Positions 1-9,139 of a stretch of 64,000 bases of DNA are shown here, piece by piece. The notes under the pieces are model-generated. The model saw nothing but the letters and a program-made list of their open reading frames with translations. It did not search any database and was not told where the DNA came from. Positions within the stretch are counted from its first letter, which is position 1. The number at the start of each line of letters is the position of its first letter. A program made the translations under genes and the position numbers. The stretch comes from Agrobacterium cucumeris (GTDB lineage: Bacteria > Pseudomonadota > Alphaproteobacteria > Rhizobiales > Rhizobiaceae), in assembly GCF_030036535.1 (NCBI RefSeq), contig NZ_CP080388.1, positions 2,134,140-2,198,139 of the forward strand, in the 5' to 3' direction.

Positions 1-2
1 TG

Positions 3-188
3 CTTGGTGTGTTGATGGTGTCCATCACCCAGAACGGCCTCAACCTGATGGGCGTCTCTCCCTTTGCATTCAAGATGATCGTCGGCGCCATCATTCTCAT
101 TGCAATCACGCTGTCCTCCACCCGGTTCGACAAGCTGCTGCCGGCAGCCTTGCGGACCTCCGCTAAAAAGGGGAGTGCGCAGCGATGA
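3..188 (+). CDS. Sugar ABC transporter permease, C-terminal end (partial)
   Basis: Only the last 61 codons are present; the gene begins before the window. The tail carries a hydrophobic segment (FKMIVGAIILIAITL) and then a short basic cytoplasmic end, as in RbsC/BPD_transp_2 inner-membrane permeases. Its TGA overlaps the ATG of the next permease (ATGA at 185-188), so the two are translationally coupled. Two consecutive permeases point to a heterodimeric carbohydrate importer. The binding protein and ATPase are presumably upstream, out of view. Confidence 0.75.
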   Translation, partial: LGVLMVSITQNGLNLMGVSPFAFKMIVGAIILIAITLSSTRFDKLLPAALRTSAKKGSAQR

Positions 189-1180
189 GCAGCTTCGTTC
201 GGAAATTCAACGCGATTTTCGGTGCCGACATGGCCGGACCGGTGATTGCCTTTGTCGCGGTCATGCTCATCTTCGGGACGCTGGCGGATAATTTCCTGTC
301 GCTCGCCACATTCGGTTCGGTCGCCTTCCAGCTGCCCGAACTCGGTCTTTTGACACTGGCGATGCTGCTGCCGCTGCTGACCGGCGGGATCAATCTTTCC
401 GTCACCTTCGCCGCCAATCTGTCGGGGCTGGCGGCAGCCTGGGTGCTGCAGGCCCATGGCGGCGTGGACGCACCGCCGAGCGCCTTCCTGCTCGCCTGCC
501 TTGCCGCCCTCGCCACCGGTGGTGCTGCCGGCGCCATGACCGGCGCGGCGATTGCCTATACCCGCGCGCACCCGATCCTCGTCACCCTGTCGATGATGAT
601 TTTCCTGCGCGGGCTCGGGGAGTTCCTGACGCGTGGCGGCGATGTTTCCGGTTTTCCGGCCTATATGGCGCCGCTTGGTCACGGCACGCTTTTCGGGCTG
701 CCCATCCCGCTGCTGATCTTTATCGCCTGCGTCGGGCTGTGGCACGTGCTCCTCACCCGCACGAAGCTCGGTTTCGGTCTGCTGATGATCGGCTCCAATA
801 TCGAGGCGGCGCGTTATTCCGGTCTCAACACCCGCAAGATCCAGGTACTCGTCTACACGCTCTCGGGTCTCATGTGTGCCGTCGCCGGCATCATCATGCT
901 TGCCCGCTTCAACTCGGTGCGTGTGGGACACGGTGAATCCTACCTGCTGATCACGGTACTGGCGGCGTTTCTCGGCGGCATCAATCCATTCGGCGGCTTC
1001 GGCCGTGTGCTGCCCGTCTTCGTCGCGCTGATCGTGCTGCAGCTCCTTTCATCCGGGCTCAACCTTCTCGGCGCCAACCAGCATCTGGCAACGGCGCTGT
1101 GGGGTGTGCTGATGATTGTCGTCATGGCGGCGCGCGGCCTGTTTTCAGGTTACTTCGCATCTCTCAGAAAGAAGGTATGA
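185..1180 (+). CDS. Sugar ABC transporter permease (RbsC/BPD_transp_2 family)
   Basis: This 331-residue, very hydrophobic protein has about eight to ten membrane segments and the loop pattern of ribose/xylose-type permeases: GGINLSV near residue 75, TLSMMIFLRGLG near 134, and FLGGINPFGGFG near 258. It should form the second half of the membrane pore with the preceding permease. The start overlaps the upstream stop by four bases. The next gene is a keto-sugar epimerase whose GTG start lies one base after this stop, so transport and catabolism are one operon. The substrate is inferred from the epimerases to be D-psicose or a related ketose or polyol. The sequence does not prove it. Confidence 0.85.
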   Translation: MSSFVRKFNAIFGADMAGPVIAFVAVMLIFGTLADNFLSLATFGSVAFQLPELGLLTLAMLLPLLTGGINLSVTFAANLSGLAAAWVLQAHGGVDAPPSAFLLACLAALATGGAAGAMTGAAIAYTRAHPILVTLSMMIFLRGLGEFLTRGGDVSGFPAYMAPLGHGTLFGLPIPLLIFIACVGLWHVLLTRTKLGFGLLMIGSNIEAARYSGLNTRKIQVLVYTLSGLMCAVAGIIMLARFNSVRVGHGESYLLITVLAAFLGGINPFGGFGRVLPVFVALIVLQLLSSGLNLLGANQHLATALWGVLMIVVMAARGLFSGYFASLRKKV

Positions 1181-1181
1181 C

Positions 1182-2030
1182 GTGCAAGGCTTTGGTGTTC
1201 ACGCAATGATGTGGTCCCTCAACTGGGATCATGAAAGCGCCAGGCGGGCCATTGCCGGTGCTGCGGATTATGGGCAGGATTTCATCGAGATTCCGCTTGT
1301 CGATCTCCCATCCGTCGATACGGCGCATACCCGCGCCCTGCTGGAGAAATACGGTCTGCGGGCTGTCTGCTCGCTGGTTCTGCCGGAACCTGCCTGGGCG
1401 TCCGTCCGCCCGGACGCAGCCATCGCGTATCTGAAGGCCGCGCTGGACAAGGCATCCGAAATGGGCGCGGAAGCGCTGACGGGCGTCACCTATGGCGGCA
1501 CCAGCGAGCGTACGGGTTTCCCGCCGACACAGGCTGAATACGACAATCTGACACGCGCACTATCTCAGGCTGCCGGCCACGCGAAGACGCTTGGCCTGCA
1601 ATTCGGTATCGAGGCTGTCAACCGCTACGAAAACCATCTGGTCAACTCAGCCGAGCAGGCCGTGGCGCTGGTTGAGCGTATCGGTGCCGACAATATCTTT
1701 GTCCATCTCGATACCTTCCACATGAACATGGAAGAGAAGGGCATCGCCAGTGGCATCATCGCTGCCCGTAACCATCTGAAATACATGCATATGTCGGAAA
1801 GCGACCGCGGCACTCCGGGCTTCGGCAACGTTGCCTGGGACGCGGTGTACGCCGCACTCGCGGCCATTGGCTTCAAGGGCGTGCTGACGCTCGAGAGTTT
1901 CGCCGCGATGCCGCAGGAGATGGCGGGTGCGATTTCCACCTGGCGGCCGGTCGCGTCAGGCGCAGACGAGGTCCTCGACAAGGGGCTGGCCTTCCTGCGC
2001 GACAAGGCAAGCCAGTACCGGATTTTCTGA
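1182..2030 (+). CDS. TIM-barrel sugar epimerase/isomerase (D-tagatose 3-epimerase-like)
   Basis: I chose the GTG start at 1182 because it follows AAGAAGG at a good distance and directly follows the permease stop; this gives 282 residues. The protein is an AP-endonuclease-2/xylose-isomerase-like TIM barrel. The metal ligands of ketose 3-epimerases line up as E144 (GIEAVNR), D177 (HLDTFHMN), H203 and E238, and the substrate residues E150 and H180 are also kept. It is a divergent paralogue of the psicose 3-epimerase encoded two genes on. It may epimerise a related ketose or a phosphorylated intermediate. Which one cannot be read from sequence. Confidence 0.8.
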   Translation: MQGFGVHAMMWSLNWDHESARRAIAGAADYGQDFIEIPLVDLPSVDTAHTRALLEKYGLRAVCSLVLPEPAWASVRPDAAIAYLKAALDKASEMGAEALTGVTYGGTSERTGFPPTQAEYDNLTRALSQAAGHAKTLGLQFGIEAVNRYENHLVNSAEQAVALVERIGADNIFVHLDTFHMNMEEKGIASGIIAARNHLKYMHMSESDRGTPGFGNVAWDAVYAALAAIGFKGVLTLESFAAMPQEMAGAISTWRPVASGADEVLDKGLAFLRDKASQYRIF

Positions 2031-2059
2031 CCGCAATCATTATCGGGGCGAGGAACACC

Positions 2060-2725
2060 TTGAGCACAATTGACGATAATGCCCGTGAGATTGCGGGCTT
2101 GGCCCTCCAGCGTCTGGAAAGGGCAAAAGGCCGGCGTGTGATGATCGCGATTGCCGGTGCCCCGGGATCGGGAAAATCGACCATTGCCGAAGGTGTGGTG
2201 GATGTGTTGAACGCCGGCGGAGGCGAGCCCGCCGCGCTTTTCCCGATGGATGGTTATCACTATGACGATGCCGTGCTCGAAGAGATGAACCGGCGACCGT
2301 TCAAGGGCGCCATCGATACGTTCGATGCCCACGGGTTGCGGCACATGCTCGAGCGCCTCAAGGCCAATGAGGATGATGTCATCGCCGTTCCAGTCTTTGA
2401 CCGGTCAATTGAAATTGCCCGCGCCGGCGGCCGGCTGATCCCGCAATCCGTCGATATCATCGTCTGTGAAGGCAATTATCTCCTCGCCGGCCAGTCGCCG
2501 TGGAACCGCCTCAAGCCGATCTTCGATCTGACGGTTTTCGTCGATGTCGGCGAGGACGATCTGCGCGCGCGGCTGAGAAACCGCTGGCTGGGCTTCGGCC
2601 TTGCCGAGGACGAGATCAACCGGAAGGTCGAGGAGAACGATCTTCCGAACGGCCGTTTCATCATCTCGACGAGCACCGAACCCGATCTTCGCATCGGCAA
2701 TCCGGGAAGCGGGGCCGCCTCCTGA
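2060..2725 (+). CDS. P-loop sugar/nucleoside kinase (FrcK/uridine-kinase-like)
   Basis: A 221-residue kinase of the PRK/uridine-kinase fold, with a Walker A loop GAPGSGKS at residues 33-40 and FPMDGYHYDDAVL near 72, which resembles the phosphoribulokinase/pantothenate-kinase substrate loop. The TTG start at 2060 is preceded by GGGGCGAGGA. Similar kinases accompany sugar ABC importers in rhizobia (FrcK of the fructose system), so it may phosphorylate the imported or epimerised ketose. It lies between the two epimerase genes and is probably co-transcribed. The exact substrate is inference. Confidence 0.75.
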   Translation: MSTIDDNAREIAGLALQRLERAKGRRVMIAIAGAPGSGKSTIAEGVVDVLNAGGGEPAALFPMDGYHYDDAVLEEMNRRPFKGAIDTFDAHGLRHMLERLKANEDDVIAVPVFDRSIEIARAGGRLIPQSVDIIVCEGNYLLAGQSPWNRLKPIFDLTVFVDVGEDDLRARLRNRWLGFGLAEDEINRKVEENDLPNGRFIISTSTEPDLRIGNPGSGAAS

Positions 2726-2789
2726 GACGCCCTGAACGACCGCGTGCGCCACATCCCAACCAAGTGAAACAGAAGCGAAAGAAATCCCC

Positions 2790-3659
2790 ATGAAACACGG
2801 CATCTATTATTCTTACTGGGAACATGAGTGGAGCGCCAAGTTCGGCCCCTATATCGAAAAGGTCGCCAAACTCGGTTTCGATATCATCGAAGTCGCCGCC
2901 CACCATATCAACGAATACAGCGACGCCGAACTCGCCGCGATCAAGCAGAGCGCGAAGGATAACGGCATCATCCTCACTGCCGGCATCGGCCCGTCGAAAT
3001 CAAAGAACCTGTCGTCGGAAAATGCGGCCGTGCGCGCAGCGGGCAAGGCTTTTTTTGAGAGGACGCTCACCAATGTCGCCAAGCTCGACATCCGCACCAT
3101 CGGCGGCGCATTGCATTCCTACTGGCCGATCGATTATTCGCAGCCGGTCGACAAGCCGGGTGATTACGCGCGTGGAGTCGAGGGTATTCACGGCATTGCC
3201 GATTTCGCCAATGATCTCGGCATCAACCTGTGTATCGAAGTCCTCAACCGCTTTGAAAACCACGTGCTCAACACGGCGGCCGAAGGCGTCGCCTTCGTCA
3301 AGGATGTCGGGAAGAACAATGTGAAGGTCATGCTGGATACCTTCCACATGAACATCGAGGAAGACAGTTTCGGCGAAGCCATCCGCACGGCCGGCCCGCT
3401 GCTGGGTCACTTCCACACCGGCGAGAGCAATCGCCGTGTTCCAGGCAAAGGCAGGATGCCCTGGCAGGAAATCGGTCTCGCTCTTCGCGATATCAATTAC
3501 ACCGGTGCCGTCGTCATGGAGCCCTTCGTCAAGACCGGTGGCACCATCGGTTCTGATATCAAGGTGTGGCGTGATCTGAGCAACGGCGCTGATGTCGCCA
3601 GAATGGACGAGGACGCCCGCAACTCCCTGGCATTTTCCCGTTTCGTCCTCGGCGGCTGA
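2790..3659 (+). CDS. D-psicose (D-allulose) 3-epimerase
   Basis: 289 residues, the same length as, and nearly the sequence I recall for, the A. tumefaciens D-psicose 3-epimerase. It interconverts D-fructose and D-psicose at C3. The Mn/Co ligands E150, D183, H209 and E244 and the substrate residues E156, H186 and R215 all fall at the positions of the characterised enzyme. Context (two-permease sugar importer, a second epimerase, a kinase) suggests the physiological role is assimilation of rare ketohexoses: imported psicose becomes fructose and enters central metabolism. The RBS is weak but present (AAGCGAAAGAAA). It ends the operon; the following 183 bases hold no gene. Confidence 0.95.
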   Translation: MKHGIYYSYWEHEWSAKFGPYIEKVAKLGFDIIEVAAHHINEYSDAELAAIKQSAKDNGIILTAGIGPSKSKNLSSENAAVRAAGKAFFERTLTNVAKLDIRTIGGALHSYWPIDYSQPVDKPGDYARGVEGIHGIADFANDLGINLCIEVLNRFENHVLNTAAEGVAFVKDVGKNNVKVMLDTFHMNIEEDSFGEAIRTAGPLLGHFHTGESNRRVPGKGRMPWQEIGLALRDINYTGAVVMEPFVKTGGTIGSDIKVWRDLSNGADVARMDEDARNSLAFSRFVLGG

Positions 3660-3794
3660 TGTCCGGTACGTGGCGCTGACCATGCGGCCGTCATATGGCG
3701 CGGCCTGGTCTCGCAGGGATAACGCATGAGCGCCGGCGGCTGGCAGAGATCGCAATCTGCGAGTTGAAGAAAACACCTCTTATGCGCTAAAGCT

Positions 3795-3822
3795 CCGGGA
3801 TATCCCGGGATCGGAAACGATC
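3795..3822. repeat. Two small inverted repeats upstream of the 3843 gene
   Basis: CCGGGATATCCCGG (3795-3808) is a perfect palindrome, and it is followed at once by GATCG-GAAA-CGATC (3809-3822), a stem with a GNRA-type loop. They lie 20-48 bases before the start of the next gene, where an operator or 5-prime UTR structure could sit. No T-run follows, so a terminator is unlikely. Confidence 0.4.
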
Positions 3823-3842
3823 CGCCCAAGGCCATTATTCGC

Positions 3843-4838
3843 ATGATCCCTGTCGCACTCCCGTCCGTCGAAGCGGTGCTTCTTGTCGCCTTCCTTCTTG
3901 CCACGACCTTTGTCTGGGCCGTCTGGACGCTGGGGCTGCTCATTCGATATGCGAGCGGCCGGCGGAAGCGCCCGGTGATCTTGCCCTACGGGCTGGTGAC
4001 CGCCATCGCGGTTTTCACCCTGTTGCAGATCGCTGGTTTTTGTCTCGAGATGCGGGCCTATGACCGGGATAGGACGGCAAACTACCGGCCGCAACTGCTT
4101 GAACCAACCCGGCTTGGCCAGATCGATATGCCCGAAGGCACGAAACTCGAACTGGCCATTGCCAATAACAGGGATGCCTTCAGCCGCGCGGTGTTTCCGC
4201 ATCCCGTGCGCGTTGCAGATATCGATGCCGTCGAAATCGCCCGCTATATCGCGATAAAAACCAACGACAACTACGAAACCATTGGCTTCACCCCCGACAA
4301 CATGCGGATAACCGGCAATGGCGTAACCACCCAGAGCGGCTGGCGTTGCGACGCGACCCGGCCGGTGGAGTTTGATCTGCGGCCCGATGGCGGCATATCC
4401 GCCTTCAGCAGATGCATTCTTGCCGATGGCAATGTCGTTGATGGCATCACGCTGCCGATGGGCACCTCCCTGTACGCCTCTACCGGCAATGTCTATATCG
4501 ACGGCTTCGTCGATTCCGACAGATGGGTTCTCGGCACGCCGCAGGGTCAGGCCATTCACGTCGATAATTTCGATCTCTCCGATGCGACGATTGCCCTTGA
4601 TGACGAACGAAAACTCTACGAAATCAAAAGCGCGGTCCTGTCAAAGGAGGCGATGCTCGGCACGCGCCGCCATGCGGCCGGAACCCATGTTCGCTATAAT
4701 TCCCGGCACCTTCGGAAAGATTACCCAGCCGCATGGCTGCTCACCCCACCTCTGCCCGATGCTGATCCTCAGCCGGCACCGCCCGCAAGCCTCGTGCAGA
4801 ACAGGCAAGGAGAGGTTCTGGCCACCCCGGCGGATTGA
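3843..4838 (+). CDS. Hypothetical membrane-anchored protein
   Basis: 331 residues, no family recognised. Two N-terminal membrane segments (about residues 9-33 and 45-64) are separated by a basic cytoplasmic loop (GRRKRP). The rest, about 265 residues, would be outside the membrane and is rich in short beta-prone stretches, with a proline-rich end (PPLPDADPQPAPP). AAGG sits 11 bases upstream of the ATG. It stands alone between the psicose operon and a convergent gene. Codon use looks native. Confidence 0.6.
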   Translation: MIPVALPSVEAVLLVAFLLATTFVWAVWTLGLLIRYASGRRKRPVILPYGLVTAIAVFTLLQIAGFCLEMRAYDRDRTANYRPQLLEPTRLGQIDMPEGTKLELAIANNRDAFSRAVFPHPVRVADIDAVEIARYIAIKTNDNYETIGFTPDNMRITGNGVTTQSGWRCDATRPVEFDLRPDGGISAFSRCILADGNVVDGITLPMGTSLYASTGNVYIDGFVDSDRWVLGTPQGQAIHVDNFDLSDATIALDDERKLYEIKSAVLSKEAMLGTRRHAAGTHVRYNSRHLRKDYPAAWLLTPPLPDADPQPAPPASLVQNRQGEVLATPAD

Positions 4839-4933
4839 ACAGGACCGGGCAGGGATGCGGCGAAATGGCCCGCCCGCGAGCACGCGCTGAACGCTGGGAT
4901 GAAGGAAAATCCAGTCCTGTTAAAAGGCCGTGG

Positions 4934-5332
4934 TCATGCCTTTTTGCGATTGGCCGTTGCCGCTTCGATACCCGACGCCAAATGTCTATCGAACCAGGCG
5001 ATCATTTTGCGAATATTTTCTTCGGCGGGCGTGACGTCACCTGCGTTCACGAGTTCAGCCGCAGCTTGAGACATGGCCAGCAGAATGCGCGCGGTTTCTG
5101 GCACATAGGGCAGATCGTCACCCGCATCGTGGCGTTCGCGTATAATCTGATAACGTAGCTTCTCAGGGTAAGTCCATGCACTCACAAGCAAATCCTGGAC
5201 GCTGACCTCTTGGCCTGCGATATCGATCACCGCATCGCGGTCGGCCTCACCATATCCTGACGCCTCTATGCGCTCGCAGGCATTGATTGCGGCATTCATC
5301 AGGTCCCTGACCACGTTCCAATCTGTTTTCAC
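4934..5332 (-). CDS. Conserved hypothetical protein
   Basis: 132 residues, soluble, rich in Ala, Glu and Asp, with no signal peptide. The GTG start at 5332 is supported by a strong TAAGGAGG five bases upstream. Its helical pattern, with no cysteines or obvious catalytic motif, suggests a small alpha-helical protein. I do not recognise a family. It ends convergently with the gene before it, and the next gene upstream on the same strand starts more than 200 bases away, so it is probably monocistronic. Confidence 0.6.
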   Translation of the reverse strand: MKTDWNVVRDLMNAAINACERIEASGYGEADRDAVIDIAGQEVSVQDLLVSAWTYPEKLRYQIIRERHDAGDDLPYVPETARILLAMSQAAAELVNAGDVTPAEENIRKMIAWFDRHLASGIEAATANRKKA

Positions 5333-5547
5333 CGCATCCTCCTTACCGACTGCGCAGGCCGGCCGACGGTATGTCGATGCTCCGTCGCATGCAATGTCTA
5401 CGGAAAGTGGCCAGCGAAATCGTTTTTCCCATGTGTATCGAGAACGATCTCAAACACCGCGAACAGCTGTCAAAAGATACTGTGATGTCGCAGGTCTCTG
5501 CCGGTGATGGATCGCGGGCGGGCGCGATCCATCATTGCAATCCTGTT

Positions 5548-5865
5548 TCACCGCTCCCGGTAAAAGATCATGCCGCCATGGTGGAGGACATCATCAATGA
5601 ACGTTCCATCTGCTGTAAAGCCGGTATCGTCCCGGTAATCGATGTGATTGCCGGTCACGACGTAACGGCCCTGATAGGCGCTTTTGCGGTTGCCGCGGGC
5701 TTCATCATAACGCCCATTGGCCAAAAGCTCCTGACGGATATGGCCGTCACCTGTCACCCACATGCCGATATAGGGGTGAGCTTGCGGGGGCGTGGAGCCG
5801 GCGCTGGTTTCGCTCCCCGTCAGCATGGCGATGGCAGCGGCAACGGGTATTGTCATGTTTTTCAT
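5548..5865 (-). CDS. Atu4866-like small secreted protein
   Basis: 105 residues. After a hydrophobic leader (about residues 1-22) comes a region closely resembling the Atu4866 family: HPYIGMWVTGDGHIRQELL, then GRYDEARG, then TGNHIDYRDDTGFTADG. That family is known structurally as a small streptavidin-like beta-barrel; its ligand and function are unknown. It lies 12 bases downstream of an SDR gene on the same strand and is probably co-transcribed. The founding family member that I recall is shorter and lacks a leader, so this may be an exported form. Confidence 0.8.
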   Translation of the reverse strand: MKNMTIPVAAAIAMLTGSETSAGSTPPQAHPYIGMWVTGDGHIRQELLANGRYDEARGNRKSAYQGRYVVTGNHIDYRDDTGFTADGTFIDDVLHHGGMIFYRER

Positions 5866-5877
5866 CTGTTTTCCTCC

Positions 5878-6603
5878 TCAGGCGGCAGCCGTTGGGCGAA
5901 CAACGATCTCGTTCAGATCGACGTCATCAGGCTGTTCGATGGCGAAACGCACCGCGCGGCCGATGGCATCGGGCTTCAGCGCAATGGCGCGGTAGGTTTT
6001 CATGGCCTCGGCTGCTGCCGGATCGGTGATCGTTTCCGCCAGTTCGCTTTCCACCACACCGGGATGAATGCAGGTGACGCGCAGATCCGGCCGTTCCTGC
6101 CGCAACCCGTCCGAAATCGCCCGGACGGCAAATTTCGTGGCGCAGTAGACGGCCGCGGTTGGCACCACCGACAGCGCCCCGATGGAAGCGATATTGATGA
6201 TGTGGCCGGAACCGCGCGACGTCATTTCCGGCAGCACGGCCGCGATGCCGTGCAATACGCCCTTGATGTTGACGTCCACCATGCGGTCCCATTCGTCGAC
6301 CTTCATCGAGGCCATCAGGGAAAGCGGCATGACGCCGGCATTGTTGATCATGACATCGACCCGGCCGAAGGTTTCGCGGGCCTTCTCCGCGAAGTCGGCC
6401 ACGTCGGCACGGTTGGTGACATCCAGTCGGCTGACCGCCACCTGGACGTTGCCCGCTTCCCGGATCTCCTTTGCGAGTTCCTCCAGCCGCTCCGTGCGGC
6501 GGGCGCCGAGCACTAGTTTTGCACCAGCTTTGCCGAGTTCACGCGCGATACCCGCGCCAATGCCGCTGGAGGCTCCCGTGATGAGAACAACCTTGTCCAT
6601 CAT
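5878..6603 (-). CDS. Short-chain dehydrogenase/reductase (SDR)
   Basis: A 241-residue classical SDR. The NAD(P) motif TGASSGIG is at 9-16, NNAG at 87-90, catalytic Ser140 and the pair Tyr153/Lys157 (YCATK). An Arg pair (GARR, 34-36) after the second beta strand favours NADP. Of two adjacent ATG codons, I take the one at 6603, after AGGAAGG. It is transcribed divergently from a LysR gene. ACCGC-N6-GCGGT (6626-6641) in the shared upstream region may be part of the operator. The substrate is unknown; the probable role is reduction of a carbonyl compound under LysR control. Confidence 0.88.
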   Translation of the reverse strand: MMDKVVLITGASSGIGAGIARELGKAGAKLVLGARRTERLEELAKEIREAGNVQVAVSRLDVTNRADVADFAEKARETFGRVDVMINNAGVMPLSLMASMKVDEWDRMVDVNIKGVLHGIAAVLPEMTSRGSGHIINIASIGALSVVPTAAVYCATKFAVRAISDGLRQERPDLRVTCIHPGVVESELAETITDPAAAEAMKTYRAIALKPDAIGRAVRFAIEQPDDVDLNEIVVRPTAAA

Positions 6604-6717
6604 TCTGTCCTTCCTTTTTGAAACCACCGCTCGATTGCGGTTGCATGAAAGATAGACAGGCAGCATTGTTGAGATAAGATGCCTATTAATTTCCATAGTG
6701 GTAAGAGGAACTAAACA

Positions 6718-7626
6718 GTGACGCCCGATCTGAACACTCTATCGGTCTTTGCGCTGGTGGCGGAACTGAAGAGTTTTAGCGCTGCGGCCGACCGTATGGG
6801 TGTGTCACGTTCCGCCGTCAGCCAGACAATTCGGCGGCTGGAGGAAATGCTCGGCCTGGCGCTGGTGCTGCGCACCACCCGCAGCGTCAGTCTCACCGAG
6901 GCGGGTGAGGGGCTTTATGCCAATATCGCGCCGGCCATAGCCGAAATGTCGGCGGCGGTGGAACAGGCGGGCGAATTGCGCGAAAGTCCGAACGGGCTGT
7001 TGCGGCTTACCGTTTCTTCCATTGCCGAAAACTTCCTGTCCGGCCCGCTTCTTGCTGGCTTCACCGCCGCCTATCCCGACGTTCACCTCGATGTCGTGGT
7101 GACCGATGAGGAGTTCGATATTGTTGCCGAAGGCTATGACGCCGCCGTGCGGTTGGGCGAAGTGATCGATGAGGACATGATCATCGTGCCGATATCCGGG
7201 GATGTGCGGCAGCTGGCAGTCTGTTCGCCTGATTATCTCAAAGGCAGCAGCAAGCCCGCTCACCCGAAGGAACTGGCGCATCACCGGTGCATTGGCTGGC
7301 GGCCGGCTCCGCGCAGCGCACCCTATCGCTGGGAGTTTGCGGAGGCCGGGCGGGAATTCAGCGTCGCGGTCGCGCCGGAGATCACCACCAACGACATGGC
7401 ACTGATGATTCGGATGGCGGTGGCGGGAGCGGGGATCACCTTCGGCATCGAAGATACATTCCGCAGCTGGATCGATCGCGGCGAGCTGGTGCCGCTGCTT
7501 GAAGATTACTCGCCTTATTTTCCCGGTTTCTACCTCTATTATCCGAACAGGCGTAATCTGGCGCCCAAACTCCGGGCCCTGATCGATCACGTCAAGATAT
7601 CGAGGCAACGCACGCGGTCGCTTTAA
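6718..7626 (+). CDS. LysR-family transcriptional regulator
   Basis: 302 residues with an N-terminal winged helix-turn-helix (SFSAAADRMGVSRSAVSQTIRRLEE, roughly residues 18-42) and a periplasmic-binding-protein-like effector domain. The GTG start at 6718 follows AAGAGGA. It is divergent from the SDR gene, the usual arrangement for a LysR regulator and its target, and it probably also controls itself. The sequence resembles the broad subgroup found beside oxidoreductases. The inducer is unknown. Confidence 0.88.
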   Translation: MTPDLNTLSVFALVAELKSFSAAADRMGVSRSAVSQTIRRLEEMLGLALVLRTTRSVSLTEAGEGLYANIAPAIAEMSAAVEQAGELRESPNGLLRLTVSSIAENFLSGPLLAGFTAAYPDVHLDVVVTDEEFDIVAEGYDAAVRLGEVIDEDMIIVPISGDVRQLAVCSPDYLKGSSKPAHPKELAHHRCIGWRPAPRSAPYRWEFAEAGREFSVAVAPEITTNDMALMIRMAVAGAGITFGIEDTFRSWIDRGELVPLLEDYSPYFPGFYLYYPNRRNLAPKLRALIDHVKISRQRTRSL

Positions 7627-7658
7627 ACGGTGATGGCCTGCCTTGGCTTCGATGTGAC

Positions 7659-8438
7659 TTATCGCAAAACCGATGACAAAAATTCGCGGGTCCGCTCTTC
7701 TTTCGGCCCGCCGAAAATTTCCTCCGGTGCCCCCTGTTCGCAGATGCGGCCCTTGTCGAAAAAGCAGACCCGGTCTGACACTTCGCGGGCAAAGCGCATC
7801 TCATGGGTAACAAGCAGCATCGTCAGATCGTGCTCATGGGCCAGATCACGAATGACGGAAAGCACTTCGCCGACCAGCTGCGGGTCAAGCGCCGAGGTCG
7901 GCTCATCAAAAAGCAGAACACGCGGACGCATGGCAAGCGAGCGGGCAATGGCGACGCGCTGCTGCTGACCGCCGGAAAGCTGCACCGGATAATGATCCTT
8001 CTTGTCGGCCAGCCCGACCATCTTCAGCAATTCGATTGCCCGCGCTTCCGCTTCTGCGCGGGCGATGCCCAGCACCCGCACCGGCGCTTCCACGATGTTG
8101 CGAAGCACCGTCATATGCGGAAAGAGGTTGAAGCTCTGGAAGACCATGCCGACGTGATTGCGGATCTGGCGAAGGTGCTTCTCCGAGGCCTGAAAGGGGC
8201 CTTTGCCGCCCTGTTCATGATAGGAGATGTCGGCAAGGGTAAGCTTGCCCTCCTGGAACGGTTCCAGCGTCATGAGAATGCGCAGAACCGTTGATTTTCC
8301 GGAGCCGGAGGGGCCGATAAGCGTTACTTTCTCGCCCTTTGTCACACTGAAATTGAACTGGTCGAGAACCGTCAGAATGCCGAAACGCTTCGTGACGTCG
8401 GAAAATTCGATCAGCGGCTGATTGGTGGTGTTGGTCAT
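7659..8438 (-). CDS. ehuA: Ectoine/hydroxyectoine ABC transporter ATP-binding protein EhuA
   Basis: 259 residues, a polar-amino-acid-type ABC ATPase. Walker [10 protein letters not shown] is at 42-50, the signature LSGGQ at 154-158 and Walker B VLLFDEP at 174-180. Its start overlaps the stop of the permease EhuD by four bases. It is the last gene of a minus-strand unit running binding protein, two permeases, ATPase, just downstream of doeB. The assignment as the Ehu importer rests on this context and on the EhuB sequence; alone it could be any PAAT-family ATPase. Confidence 0.85.
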   Translation of the reverse strand: MTNTTNQPLIEFSDVTKRFGILTVLDQFNFSVTKGEKVTLIGPSGSGKSTVLRILMTLEPFQEGKLTLADISYHEQGGKGPFQASEKHLRQIRNHVGMVFQSFNLFPHMTVLRNIVEAPVRVLGIARAEAEARAIELLKMVGLADKKDHYPVQLSGGQQQRVAIARSLAMRPRVLLFDEPTSALDPQLVGEVLSVIRDLAHEHDLTMLLVTHEMRFAREVSDRVCFFDKGRICEQGAPEEIFGGPKEERTREFLSSVLR

Positions 8439-9127
8439 CGCAAGGGTATTCCTGCTTTTGGAAGCGCCCTTTGCAGGCGGCTGAGGCCTGCCGAGCAGAT
8501 TATTGTCAGAAGGAGGAAGATCAGGCCGACAAGCGTCAGCGGGACCAGATATTCGAAGGTGCGCTCGCCGATCATGTTGGCAAGCCCCATCATCTCCAGA
8601 ACCGTGACGACGGAAAGCACCGGCGTTTCCTTGATCATGGCGACGAGGTAGTTGCCCATGGCCGGAACGATGCGCGGAATGGCCTGAGGAATGATGATAT
8701 CCCGATAGGTCTGCATGCGTGTGAGATTAAGTGCAGTCGCCGCTTCCCACTGGCCGTGATGCACGGCCTCGATGCCGCCGCGATAGACCTCGGACGTGTA
8801 GGCCGCATATTGCAGGCCGAGCGCCAGCGCGCCGGTCAGGAAGGCGGGCAGCACGATGCCGAAATCCGGAAGCACGTAATAAAGGAAGAACAGCTGCACC
8901 AGAAGCGGCGTATCGCGAAGGAACTCGACAACCACGGCAGTCGGCCAGGAGATCAGCTTGACCCGGCTGCGGCGCAGCAGCGCAAAAACGAGCCCCAGAA
9001 CCAGCGCGATGGCGAAGCCGGCGGCTGCCGCCTTCAACGTTACCGTCAGGCCGATCAGGATGATCGGCAGGATCGAGGTTGTGTAGGTGAGCCAGGTGGT
9101 GGTGTCCCATTCGTAGCCATACATCAT
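8435..9127 (-). CDS. ehuD: Ectoine/hydroxyectoine ABC transporter permease EhuD
   Basis: 230 residues, a HisM/GlnP-type permease with about five membrane segments and the cytoplasmic EAA loop ([17 protein letters not shown], near residues 108-124) that docks on the ATPase. It overlaps ehuA by four bases and starts 12 bases after ehuC. With EhuC it should form the heterodimeric channel for ectoines. Nothing is unusual in length or composition. Confidence 0.85.
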   Translation of the reverse strand: MMYGYEWDTTTWLTYTTSILPIILIGLTVTLKAAAAGFAIALVLGLVFALLRRSRVKLISWPTAVVVEFLRDTPLLVQLFFLYYVLPDFGIVLPAFLTGALALGLQYAAYTSEVYRGGIEAVHHGQWEAATALNLTRMQTYRDIIIPQAIPRIVPAMGNYLVAMIKETPVLSVVTVLEMMGLANMIGERTFEYLVPLTLVGLIFLLLTIICSAGLSRLQRALPKAGIPLR

Positions 9128-9139
9128 GAGAAGATATCC

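Noticed and set aside
5371..6516. A 381-codon open frame on the plus strand
   Set aside because: It runs antisense through the Atu4866-like and SDR genes, which have clear motifs and ribosome sites; its product is low-complexity His/Arg/Asp-rich.
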